From Erythrobacter sp. (GTDB lineage Bacteria > Pseudomonadota > Alphaproteobacteria > Sphingomonadales > Sphingomonadaceae), in NCBI GenBank assembly GCA_030148605.1, contig JASBTD010000008.1:1-45859 (forward strand): DNA of 45,859 bases. The letters run 5' to 3'. Shown here piece by piece: positions 23,837-31,367 of the stretch. Each line of letters opens with the position of its first letter. Position 1 is the first letter of the stretch. The translations under genes were made by a program, and so were the position numbers. The notes under the pieces were generated by a model that saw only the letters and a program-made list of their open reading frames with translations, ran no database searches and had not been told where the DNA came from.

Positions 23837-25252
23837 GTGAGCGAACAGACTTACATCTCTTACGAACCCGCGACCGGAGCGGAATTGTGGCGTGCCGAAG
23901 CAAGCGACGTCGATGCCTGCGTCGCTGCCGCTCGCGGCGCATGGCCGGCATGGGCATCCCGCCCACTCGCCAACCGTATCGAGCTGCTGCGCCGCTATGC
24001 CAATGAAGTGCGCGCAGCAGGTGACGAGCTGGCAGAGCTGATCGCGCGCGAAACGGGCAAACCCCTATGGGAAGCGCGCACAGAAGTTGACGCGGTGGTG
24101 AACAAGGTCGAGATTTCGATCAACGCCTATGCCGAACGCACCGGCAAGAAGAAGCTCGACAGCGCGCTGCAAGGATCAGCCGCTGTGCGCCACAAGCCGC
24201 ACGGCGTGATGGTAGTGCTGGGGCCGTATAATTTCCCTGCGCACCTGCCCAATGGCCACATCGTGCCTGCGCTGATCGCGGGCAATACCATCGTGTTCAA
24301 ACCCAGCGAGAAGACGCCAGCCGTGGGCGAACTGCTGGTCAAATGCTTCCACAAGGCCGGCATTCCCGAAGAAGCGGTGCAGCTCGCCATTGGCGGGATC
24401 CATGAAGGCAAGGCGCTGGTCGGCCACAAGGATATCGACGGCGTCCTGTTCACAGGCTCAGTGCAAGCAGGGATCGCGATCAACCGCGCCCTTGCCACCA
24501 ATCCCGGCAAGATCGTTGCCCTGGAAATGGGCGGCAACAATCCCATCGTCGTGATCGACACCCCGCTGATCGAAGATGCAGCGGTACTGATCGTACAATC
24601 GGCCTTCACCACTTCAGGCCAGCGCTGCACCGCTGCGCGCCGTCTGGTGGTGCTGGAACATCTTTACGAGCCGTTGATGGAAGCGTTGGTGAAGCTTGCC
24701 CGCAAGCTGATCGTTGACGAGCCCTTTGCAGAGCCTGCCCCTTTCATGGGGCCGGTGATTGACAATGACACGGCAGACGCGCTGATGGGCAGCTTCGTCC
24801 ATTTGATCAGCGAAGGCGGCAAACCGCTGCTCAACATGCGGCGGATCAAGGACGATCTGCCCTTCCTCTCGCCCGGCATCATCGACACAACCGATATGGA
24901 AGACCGGCCCGATGTAGAACTGTTCGGTCCGCTGCTGCAGGTTATCCGGGTGAAGGATTTCGATGCGGCGATTGCCGAAGCGAACAATACCCGCTTTGGC
25001 CTGTCAGCATCGCTGATCGGCGGTACGCCGCAGGACTATGACCGTTTCTGGGCCAATGTCCGCGCCGGGATCATCAACTGGAACCGCCCGACCAACGGAG
25101 CATCCTCGTCTGCACCCTTTGGCGGAATTGGCCTGTCCGGCAATCACCGCCCGGCCGCCTATTATGCCGCTGACTATTGCGCCTATCCGGTTGCCAGCAC
25201 AGAGATGAAGCAACCGCGCGCCAATATCGGCGTGGGCCTGAGGGACAGCTAA
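23837..25252 (+). CDS. astD: N-succinylglutamate 5-semialdehyde dehydrogenase-like enzyme (AstD)
   Basis: AstD oxidises succinylglutamate semialdehyde in the arginine succinyltransferase pathway. The 471-residue product is an aldehyde dehydrogenase with Glu230 (ALEMGGNNP) and catalytic Cys264 (SGQRCTAARR). The pattern ARRLVVLEHL and the following GPLLQVIRV are typical of AstD. A GTG start at 23837 has GGAGGGAGAG about 15 bases upstream, an unusual distance. No other ast genes lie nearby, so the pathway assignment is less certain than the enzyme class. Confidence 0.88.
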   Translation: MSEQTYISYEPATGAELWRAEASDVDACVAAARGAWPAWASRPLANRIELLRRYANEVRAAGDELAELIARETGKPLWEARTEVDAVVNKVEISINAYAERTGKKKLDSALQGSAAVRHKPHGVMVVLGPYNFPAHLPNGHIVPALIAGNTIVFKPSEKTPAVGELLVKCFHKAGIPEEAVQLAIGGIHEGKALVGHKDIDGVLFTGSVQAGIAINRALATNPGKIVALEMGGNNPIVVIDTPLIEDAAVLIVQSAFTTSGQRCTAARRLVVLEHLYEPLMEALVKLARKLIVDEPFAEPAPFMGPVIDNDTADALMGSFVHLISEGGKPLLNMRRIKDDLPFLSPGIIDTTDMEDRPDVELFGPLLQVIRVKDFDAAIAEANNTRFGLSASLIGGTPQDYDRFWANVRAGIINWNRPTNGASSSAPFGGIGLSGNHRPAAYYAADYCAYPVASTEMKQPRANIGVGLRDS

Positions 25253-25382
25253 GCTCTACCCGCAAACACTGCAAAAGAAGAAGCGCCCCCGCATCACTTG
25301 ACGCAGGAGCGCTCCGCACGGCCTGGTGGGAGCCGCGCCCGGGCCACTGGTGGAGCGGCCCAAGTCCGGAATTTCTAATGTG

Positions 25383-25862
25383 TTAGCGGCAGCGCGAATT
25401 GCTCCGGTCGATTTCGCGGCCCAGGATCGCGCCACCCACGGCGCCCAGCAATGTGCCCAGTGCCTTGTCACCGCGCCCGGCCACTTCGTTACCGATCAGG
25501 CCGCCCACGCCTGCCCCGATCAGGAGCCCGGTGGTGCCATTTTCCTTGCGGCAGTAATACCGCCCGTCGCGCCCGCGCCAGATGCGCGTGTCACGATAGA
25601 TCGGCTCGCCATAGTAACGCCGGTCATCATCATAATAACCGCGATCGCCATAGTAGTGGTCAGCGTGATGATAATGGCCGCGCTTGTGCTTGCGGCGATG
25701 ATGTTCGGCGGTAAGCTGGCCAAAATCGCTGGCCGGTGCGACGTGCGAATACTGCACTGAGACAGATTGCATGGGCTCCGCAGCCGATGCGGGAGCAGCG
25801 GCAGTCAATGCCATTCCGGCAGCTGCGGCGATGGCGGCATGTTTTGCAAATGCGACGCTCAT
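25383..25862 (-). CDS. Glycine-zipper 2TM domain exported protein
   Basis: The 159-residue product has a signal peptide (cleavage likely near ASAAEP, residue 28), a His/Tyr/Arg-rich middle (HHRRKHKRGHYHHADHYYGD ...), and a C-terminal glycine-zipper (GLLIGAGVGGLIGNEVAG ... LLGAVGGAILGRE) typical of 2TM outer-membrane-associated proteins. Exact role unknown. The His-rich middle could bind metal ions, but that is inference. Confidence 0.8.
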   Translation of the reverse strand: MSVAFAKHAAIAAAAGMALTAAAPASAAEPMQSVSVQYSHVAPASDFGQLTAEHHRRKHKRGHYHHADHYYGDRGYYDDDRRYYGEPIYRDTRIWRGRDGRYYCRKENGTTGLLIGAGVGGLIGNEVAGRGDKALGTLLGAVGGAILGREIDRSNSRCR

Positions 25863-25969
25863 TATTCGAACCTTCCTTCATCTCATCGGCAGCGGACCAT
25901 ACCCTGCGATTCGATGTGTTCATGTTTAAGCGCGCAAACCTGAACGGGCTGCAACAACGCGGTCAGGAC

Positions 25970-26986
25970 ATGAAACTTGCGGCGAAGCGAGCAGATTCGA
26001 CCGACAAATCGTTTCTTGCAGCGCAGCAGGCGCGCGACTACGGGCCGAATGTGCGTACACCCCATCCTCAGCCGGAAAACCCGGACAGCAGCGATCCCTC
26101 CGGCCTTCCCGCAGCCATTGCCGCTTATACGATCTGGGGCTTCCTGCCGCTGTATCTGATCCTGGTGAAGACCGTGCCGCCGATAGAGTTCGTTGGCTGG
26201 CGCATCATCTGGACCCTGCCGATCTGCCTGGTGATTGTGCTGCTGCGCAAACAAATGCCTGACTTGAAGGCCGCGCTTGCCAACAGGCGCGCACTGCTTG
26301 TCCTCACGGCAAGCGCCGCACTGATCGCGATCAACTGGTTCGTCTATGTCTGGGCGATCCAGACCGGCGAAGTCTATGCCGCCAGCCTGGGATATTACAT
26401 CAATCCGCTGGTCAATGTGCTGCTGGGCACTTTGCTATTGGGAGAGCGGCTGTCGCGCAGGCAATGGGTGGCTGTAGGGCTTGCGGGGATCGGTGTTGCG
26501 GTGCTGTTGGCTGGCGCGCTCACCACCTTGTGGATCAGCCTGACGCTGGCATTCAGTTTCGGCACCTATGGCTTGCTGCGCAAACAGGTGCCGGTTGGAT
26601 CGCTGCCGGGCCTGACAATCGAAAGCGCGATCCTTATCCCGCTTTCGGCAGGAATAGCGTGGTGGTATGCGATGAGCCCTGCCGGTTCGTCATTCGGGAA
26701 TGACGCTTTCCTCAGTTTCGCTATTGTAATGGGCGGCGTGGTGACTGCAATCCCGCTCCTGCTGTTCGCAGTGGCGGCGCGGCGCATGGATTATTCTACG
26801 CTGGGCTTCATCCAGTTCCTGGCACCGTCGATCGTCTTCATTTTGGGCCTGACAGTGTTCGAGCGCCCATTGCTGCCGGCACAGCTCGCCAGCTTTGCCT
26901 TTATCTGGACGGCGATTGCGATCTTCGTGTGGGATATGTGGGCGAAACGGCGCGCTCCCGCGGAGGCGGGAGCCTCAGTCAGCTAG
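25970..26986 (+). CDS. rarD: RarD-type EamA permease
   Basis: RarD-like proteins are ten-helix inner membrane transporters of the drug/metabolite superfamily with unproven substrates. The 338-residue product shows the family start (LPAAIAAYTIWGFLPLYLIL), WRIIWTLPICL, AINWFVYVWAI with SLGYYINPLVNVLLG, and the second repeat. The N-terminal 45 residues before the first helix are polar and longer than usual, so a later start is possible; 25922 is another candidate. The final 12 residues (about RRAPAEAGASVS) are encoded by repeat copy C, which also carries the stop codon. Confidence 0.87.
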   Translation: MKLAAKRADSTDKSFLAAQQARDYGPNVRTPHPQPENPDSSDPSGLPAAIAAYTIWGFLPLYLILVKTVPPIEFVGWRIIWTLPICLVIVLLRKQMPDLKAALANRRALLVLTASAALIAINWFVYVWAIQTGEVYAASLGYYINPLVNVLLGTLLLGERLSRRQWVAVGLAGIGVAVLLAGALTTLWISLTLAFSFGTYGLLRKQVPVGSLPGLTIESAILIPLSAGIAWWYAMSPAGSSFGNDAFLSFAIVMGGVVTAIPLLLFAVAARRMDYSTLGFIQFLAPSIVFILGLTVFERPLLPAQLASFAFIWTAIAIFVWDMWAKRRAPAEAGASVS

Positions 26987-27029
26987 CTCTGCGCTTGTGG
27001 ATCGAGATCCCCGTTTCCGCGGGGAGTCA
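26955..27029. repeat. Paired-hairpin repeat element, copy C
   Basis: CTCCCGC-ggag-GCGGGAG (26955-26972) and TCCCCG-tttcc-GCGGGGA (27008-27025), separated by 35 bases. The rarD stop (26984-26986) lies in the spacer, and the pyrC TGA (27027-27029) sits at its right edge, as lysK's does at copy A. Confidence 0.85.
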
Positions 27030-28064
27030 TGCCAGCCGCCAACCGAGCGTCTGCCCTGCGTGGAACGGCACCACCACGCTGCCACCGGCCTTCAGTTCAT
27101 CCGGCACAGTTATTTCTGCACGTTCAAGCGTTATGCTCTCTTCATTGACCGGCAAACCATAGAATGCCGGGCCATAGAGCGAGGCAAAACCTTCGAATGT
27201 GTCGAGCGCGCTTTCTTCGTCAAACACCTGCAGATAGCTCTCCAACGCATAGGGGGCATTGAAGATGCCCGCACAACCGCAAGCCGATTCCTTCGTATGG
27301 CGTTCGTGCGGCGCGCTATCGGTGCCAAGGAAGAACTTGGGACTGCCGCTTGTCGCTGCCTTGCGCAGCGCCAACCGATGCGCTTCGCGCTTGGCCACTG
27401 GCAAGCAGTAATTGTGCGGCTGGATCCCGCCAACCAGCATGGCATTGCGGTTGATATGCAGATGCTGCGGCGTGATCGTTGCGCCGACATTGGGGCCTGA
27501 TCCCAGAACGAAATCGACCGCATCGCTGGTGGTAATATGCTCGAATACCACCTTCAGCTTGGGAAATTCGGTTGTGATGCGTCGCAAGTGGCGCTCGATG
27601 AATTCTGCCTCGCGGTCAAACACATCGATGTCATTGTCTGTCACTTCGCCATGGACGCACAGGACAATGCCCTCTGCCTCCATCCGCGCCAGCACAGGAT
27701 CAAGCTTGCGAACATCGGTCACGCCATTGGCCGAATTGGTCGTCGCCCCCGCCGGATAGAGCTTGGCCGCCGTGAACACGCCATCTGCCGCGCCGCGCGC
27801 CAGATCATCCGCATCGGTATTGTCCGTGAGGTAACATGTCATAAGCGGGGTGAAGTCCACGCCTTGAGGCACAGCCGCCAGGATACGTTCGCGATAGGCC
27901 GCCGCGCGCGCGGCAGTGGTAACCGGCGGTGTCAGGTTCGGCATCACGATCGCGCGGGCGAATTGCCGCGCGGTGTAAGGCACGACATCGTGCATCATTT
28001 CACCATCGCGGAAATGGAGGTGCCAATCATCAGGGCGGCGGATCGTCAGCATGTCAGTCATCAC
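27027..28064 (-). CDS. pyrC: Dihydroorotase
   Basis: Catalyses ring closure of carbamoyl aspartate to dihydroorotate in pyrimidine synthesis. The 345-residue product is of the PyrC (class II, E. coli type) form: metal ligands in [10 protein letters not shown], carbamylated Lys in [10 protein letters not shown], His in LCVHGEVTD and FEHITT, and the catalytic Asp in LGTDSAPH. It begins MMTDM; the second Met (28061) is also possible. Its stop lies in repeat copy C. Confidence 0.96.
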   Translation of the reverse strand: MMTDMLTIRRPDDWHLHFRDGEMMHDVVPYTARQFARAIVMPNLTPPVTTAARAAAYRERILAAVPQGVDFTPLMTCYLTDNTDADDLARGAADGVFTAAKLYPAGATTNSANGVTDVRKLDPVLARMEAEGIVLCVHGEVTDNDIDVFDREAEFIERHLRRITTEFPKLKVVFEHITTSDAVDFVLGSGPNVGATITPQHLHINRNAMLVGGIQPHNYCLPVAKREAHRLALRKAATSGSPKFFLGTDSAPHERHTKESACGCAGIFNAPYALESYLQVFDEESALDTFEGFASLYGPAFYGLPVNEESITLERAEITVPDELKAGGSVVVPFHAGQTLGWRLA

Positions 28065-28128
28065 TTGCAGCCTCTAATCGCGCGCACTGCATCTTTCCAG
28101 CCGCTATCTGACTTCCTAGATGGGATGT

Positions 28129-29016
28129 ATGAATATCGGATTCCTTGTTTGCCCCGGAACCATGCCCGGTTCTCCCAATCGCCGCGAAGATGCCTTCGAG
28201 CATGACCTTCAGGTCGATGCCATCCGGCCGGAGATCGAGAAACTGGGCGGAACCCTGACTGAGATTGACTGGCACTCACCCATCGAATCCTTTGCCGGGA
28301 TCGAGCTGGTGCTAGTGGGCACGCCGTGGGACTATTGGGATTACGAGCAGGAATTTCTCGCCAAGCTCGATGCGCTTGAGCAGTCCGGCATCACCGTGTG
28401 CAATCCGCCCGAACTGGTGCGGTGGAATTCACGCAAGACCTATCTGCGCGAGCTTGAAGCGCTGGGCGTGGCGACAATCCCCACGCTGTGGATCGAGAAA
28501 ACCTCCGCAGCTGACATTGATGCCGCGATGCGCACATTCCATTGCGACACTGTCGTTGCCAAGCGCCAGGTTGGTGCCGGTGCAGACGGGCAAACGATCC
28601 ACCGCATGGGCGAGATCGATCCACGGTGGCACATGCTGCACCCGGCGATGATCCAGCCTTACCTGCCGCAGATCGAGAGCGAAGGCGAATACAGCTTTCT
28701 TTTCATCGACGGGCAATTCAGCCACGCGCTGGTCAAACGGCCTGCCGATGGCGATTACCGCGTGCAATCGCTCTATGGAGGAACTGAACAGGCGATCGAG
28801 CCGGCACCGCATGATCTGGTGGTGGCGCAAGGCGTGATCTCGGCGATCCCGTTTGAAACCCCGCTCTATGCCCGGATCGACATGGTGCGCGGCGATGGCA
28901 ACCGGCTGCTTCTTATGGAAGCGGAGTTGATCGAGCCCTATCTCTACCCTGAGCAAGGGCCCGAACTGGGCCCGCGCATGGCAAGGGCCATCGCCAGCAG
29001 GATTGCAAACGCATGA
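28129..29016 (+). CDS. ATP-grasp domain protein, substrate unknown
   Basis: The 295-residue product has an N-terminal pre-ATP-grasp part (MNIGFLVCPGTMPGSPNRRE), a strand ELVLVGTPWDYW, and an ATP-grasp core: VVAKRQVGAGADGQ (nucleotide-binding Lys region), MIQPYLPQIESEGEYSFLFI (typical QPY and EGE) and ARIDMVRGDGNRLLLMEAELIEP (Mg-binding E..E). It resembles glutathione-synthetase-like ATP-grasp ligases of unknown substrate. A start at 28120 is also possible. Its end overlaps ygfZ by 4 bp (ATGA), indicating coupling. Confidence 0.85.
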   Translation: MNIGFLVCPGTMPGSPNRREDAFEHDLQVDAIRPEIEKLGGTLTEIDWHSPIESFAGIELVLVGTPWDYWDYEQEFLAKLDALEQSGITVCNPPELVRWNSRKTYLRELEALGVATIPTLWIEKTSAADIDAAMRTFHCDTVVAKRQVGAGADGQTIHRMGEIDPRWHMLHPAMIQPYLPQIESEGEYSFLFIDGQFSHALVKRPADGDYRVQSLYGGTEQAIEPAPHDLVVAQGVISAIPFETPLYARIDMVRGDGNRLLLMEAELIEPYLYPEQGPELGPRMARAIASRIANA

Positions 29017-29750
29017 CTGCCACACGCCTCCGTGACCGCGCGATTATCCGCCTTAGCGCGCAGGACGAAGCAGAGGATGTGCGCGGCTTCCTGCAGGGCC
29101 TCGTCACCAATGACGTAAACGGCAAACTGCCGGTCTACGCCGCGCTGCTGTCGGCACAGGGCAAGGCAATGTTCGACTTTATCGTGTGGTCGGATGCCGA
29201 CGATATCCTGCTCGATTGCGAAGCAGCGGTGGCGGATGATCTGGCCAAGCGGCTGTCGCTCTATCGCCTGCGCCGCAAGATCGACATCGCGCGCGACCAA
29301 GGCCTTGCCGTGCATTGGAGCAAGGAACCGCGCGAAGGTGCTGCTGACGATCCGCGCTTGCCCGAACTCGGCCATCGCTGGCTTGCGCCCGCCCATGACG
29401 GCGACGCGCCTGCCGACGCAGCGTGGCGCGCGCATCGCCTATCGCTTGGCGTGCCGGAGGGTCAGGCTGAACTGGGCGATATATTGTGGCTGGAAACCAA
29501 TGCGGTTGAGCTCAACGGCGTGAGCTTCAACAAGGGCTGCTATATCGGGCAGGAGAACACTGCGCGGATGAACTGGCGGCAGAAGGTCAACCGGCGGCTT
29601 GTGGTTGTGCCGCTCGACCAGTCTGACGAAAAACGCCGCAAGATTGCTTACGCCGAGCTAGCCCTCGCAATCGATCATCTGCGCGTCAGCGATATCGATC
29701 CCTCCAGCGCGCCCGAATGGATGCAAAGCGGGCTTACGCCTGCTGGCTAG
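29013..29750 (+). CDS. ygfZ: YgfZ/GcvT-type folate-binding protein (Fe-S cluster repair/assembly)
   Basis: YgfZ (IBA57 family) helps mature or repair Fe-S proteins using tetrahydrofolate. The 245-residue product carries the hallmark KGCYIGQENTARM, an N-terminal VRGFLQGLVTNDV and a C-terminal half typical of the family. The tail (ALAIDHLRVSDI) is short. The gene overlaps the ATP-grasp gene at the ATGA, and its own end overlaps the convergent TetR gene by 17 bp. Confidence 0.92.
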   Translation: MTATRLRDRAIIRLSAQDEAEDVRGFLQGLVTNDVNGKLPVYAALLSAQGKAMFDFIVWSDADDILLDCEAAVADDLAKRLSLYRLRRKIDIARDQGLAVHWSKEPREGAADDPRLPELGHRWLAPAHDGDAPADAAWRAHRLSLGVPEGQAELGDILWLETNAVELNGVSFNKGCYIGQENTARMNWRQKVNRRLVVVPLDQSDEKRRKIAYAELALAIDHLRVSDIDPSSAPEWMQSGLTPAG

Positions 29751-30330
29751 CCGCGAGCGACCGCTCCAGCATCAATTGGGCGCGATCCCGCGCCGCCGTG
29801 ACCGGCAAACCCAGCGAGCGCGCCAAAGTCGAGCCGATCAGCGCATCGCCCATCGCCATCAGCACTAGCGCCAGCGTGTCTTCATGCACCCGCATCGCCT
29901 CGCCGCTGTGCGATGCCTCATCCTGCGCGATTTCGTCGACCAGCTGATGGATCGTCTCGACAATCGGGCTTAGCGCATCTTCATTACCGGTCAGGATCAT
30001 CCAGCTCGCCAGCGCGCCTGCGCCTTCCTTGTCAAACGCGTCAAACGCCAGGTCGACCACTTCGCGCGGGCTTCCCAGCCCCGCCCGGCTTGCTTCCACC
30101 GCTTGCTTGATTGTTTCGCACACAGTCTCTGCCAGATGCCGCGCCAGCTCTTTCTGCAGGCCTGAAGCTGACCCGAAATGATGCAGCAAATTCGCATGCG
30201 TGCGCCCGATCCGCGCGGAAACCGCCTTCAAAGTGACCGATTGTGGCCCTGTTTCAATAAGTAAGGCCCGCGCCGCCTCCAGGGCGGAACTTCTTGATTC
30301 CTCGGGTGTTAACCGTTTGCGACTTGTCAT
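29734..30330 (-). CDS. TetR-family transcriptional regulator
   Basis: The 198-residue product has an N-terminal TetR helix-turn-helix (ARALLIETGPQSVTLKAVSA with RTHANLLHHFG) and a helical ligand domain. It is divergent from the PF10118 gene across only 31 bp, which strongly suggests it represses that gene and itself. Its ligand is unknown; a fatty-acid-like or lipid compound would fit the company of PF10118 proteins, but that is a guess. No clear ribosome-binding site precedes the ATG. Confidence 0.88.
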   Translation of the reverse strand: MTSRKRLTPEESRSSALEAARALLIETGPQSVTLKAVSARIGRTHANLLHHFGSASGLQKELARHLAETVCETIKQAVEASRAGLGSPREVVDLAFDAFDKEGAGALASWMILTGNEDALSPIVETIHQLVDEIAQDEASHSGEAMRVHEDTLALVLMAMGDALIGSTLARSLGLPVTAARDRAQLMLERSLAASQQA

Positions 30331-30357
30331 TATTTATTAAGCCTAATAGATTCTTAA
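30324..30357. promoter_or_regulatory. Short divergent promoter region with a dyad
   Basis: Between the TetR start (30330) and PF10118 start (30362) lie 31 bases. A possible plus-strand promoter is TTGTCA (30324-30329), 17 bp, TAGATT (30347-30352). An inverted repeat TTAAG ... CTTAA (30337-30341 and 30353-30357) overlaps its -10, a possible TetR site. Transcription would begin almost at the ATG, so leader sequence is minimal or absent. Confidence 0.45.
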
Positions 30358-30361
30358 GATC

Positions 30362-31291
30362 ATGACCGATCAAACCACCGATCTAGAGCGCTCTGGTGTA
30401 ACCGACAAGAGCAGCGATGCCCCCGCCACCGCCCCGGCAACAGCTTTTGCCAGCGCGACCCCGGCCGAACACGAGCTGATCGTGCGTGACCGGCGGTTTG
30501 ACCGCACGGCGATGGTCCCGCGGCACTGGCATTCGGGCGATCCCGTGGCGACCGCATGGTACAATTCGGTTTCCGCCAGCCTGCCACGCGGCGAGGCGTT
30601 CTTCATCGATACCTTGCGCGATTTCCGCGAAGGCCTGCCGCCCAAGCTGGCGCGCGAGGTCAAGGCCTTCACGACACAGGAAATCAATCACACGCGCGAA
30701 CATGTCGCCTTCAACCGGCTGGTGTCCGATCACGGCTATAATGTCGAAAGCATCGATCAGGGGATCCAGGCCATGCTGGAGCTGACCGAAGGCCGGCCCA
30801 AGGAATTCAACTTGGCGATCACTATCGCGCTGGAACATTTCGCTGCGATCATCAGCCGGCAGCTGCTGGCGAAGCCCGAATATCTCGAGGGTGCGGATCC
30901 CGTCGCGGCTGATATCTGGCGCTGGCATGCGACGGAGGAAATCGAGCACAAGGGGCTGGTTTACGACATCTGGCTGCACGCGACGCGCGATTGGAGCGGG
31001 TGGAAACGTTACAAGACGCGTGCGCTGGTTGCCGCGCTCATCACCAAGAAATATTTCGGCAACCGCATCCGCGACGCGATCGGCCTGCTTGAGCAAGACG
31101 GCTTCACGCACAAGCAGGCGAAGCGCAAGCTCTACGCCTTCCTGTGGTGGAAACCGGGCATGATGCGGCGGATGTTCTTCGAATGGGCGACGATCCTGAC
31201 CCCGGGCTTCCACCCGTGGAAGCACGATGACCGCGCGCTGATCGGCAAGACGGAAAGCCCTTATTCCGATGCGGTGATGCCGGCGGAGTGA
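30362..31291 (+). CDS. PF10118 'metal-dependent hydrolase' family protein, paralogue 1
   Basis: The 309-residue product is of the ferritin-like, probably di-metal PF10118 family. Seen: LPRGEAFFI (first Glu), TQEINHTREHVAFN (E-x-x-H with further ligands), ALEHFAAI, and ATEEIEHKG (E-x-x-H). The pattern suggests a four-helix di-iron site and likely an oxygen-dependent reaction rather than hydrolysis; the family name is not based on a proven activity. It is clearly similar to the gene at 34036-34935. It has an added Ala/Thr-rich N-terminus of about 35 residues. The adjacent TetR gene is likely its regulator. Confidence 0.87.
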   Translation: MTDQTTDLERSGVTDKSSDAPATAPATAFASATPAEHELIVRDRRFDRTAMVPRHWHSGDPVATAWYNSVSASLPRGEAFFIDTLRDFREGLPPKLAREVKAFTTQEINHTREHVAFNRLVSDHGYNVESIDQGIQAMLELTEGRPKEFNLAITIALEHFAAIISRQLLAKPEYLEGADPVAADIWRWHATEEIEHKGLVYDIWLHATRDWSGWKRYKTRALVAALITKKYFGNRIRDAIGLLEQDGFTHKQAKRKLYAFLWWKPGMMRRMFFEWATILTPGFHPWKHDDRALIGKTESPYSDAVMPAE

Positions 31292-31332
31292 TGGTTCGTG
31301 CTGGTAATCCGCTAGCGCCCTGAATTCAAACA

Positions 31333-31362
31333 TTGGCTCATTTACAGGACTTCCTGTAGAAT
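31333..31362 (+). promoter_or_regulatory. MerR/CueR-type dyad promoter before the copper ATPase
   Basis: A 16-bp dyad TACAGGA-CT-TCCTGTA (31343-31358) lies between TTGGCT (31333-31338) and TAGAAT (31357-31362); spacer 18 bp, near the long spacing used by MerR-family activators such as CueR. Transcription would begin about 31369, at the ATG itself. No regulator gene is present in this window. Confidence 0.55.
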
Positions 31363-31367
31363 GCGCG

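Noticed and set aside
25253..25382. Hairpin-like GC sequences between astD and the glycine-zipper gene as a terminator
   Set aside because: Arms are short with mismatches and no T-run follows on either strand; not strong enough to list.
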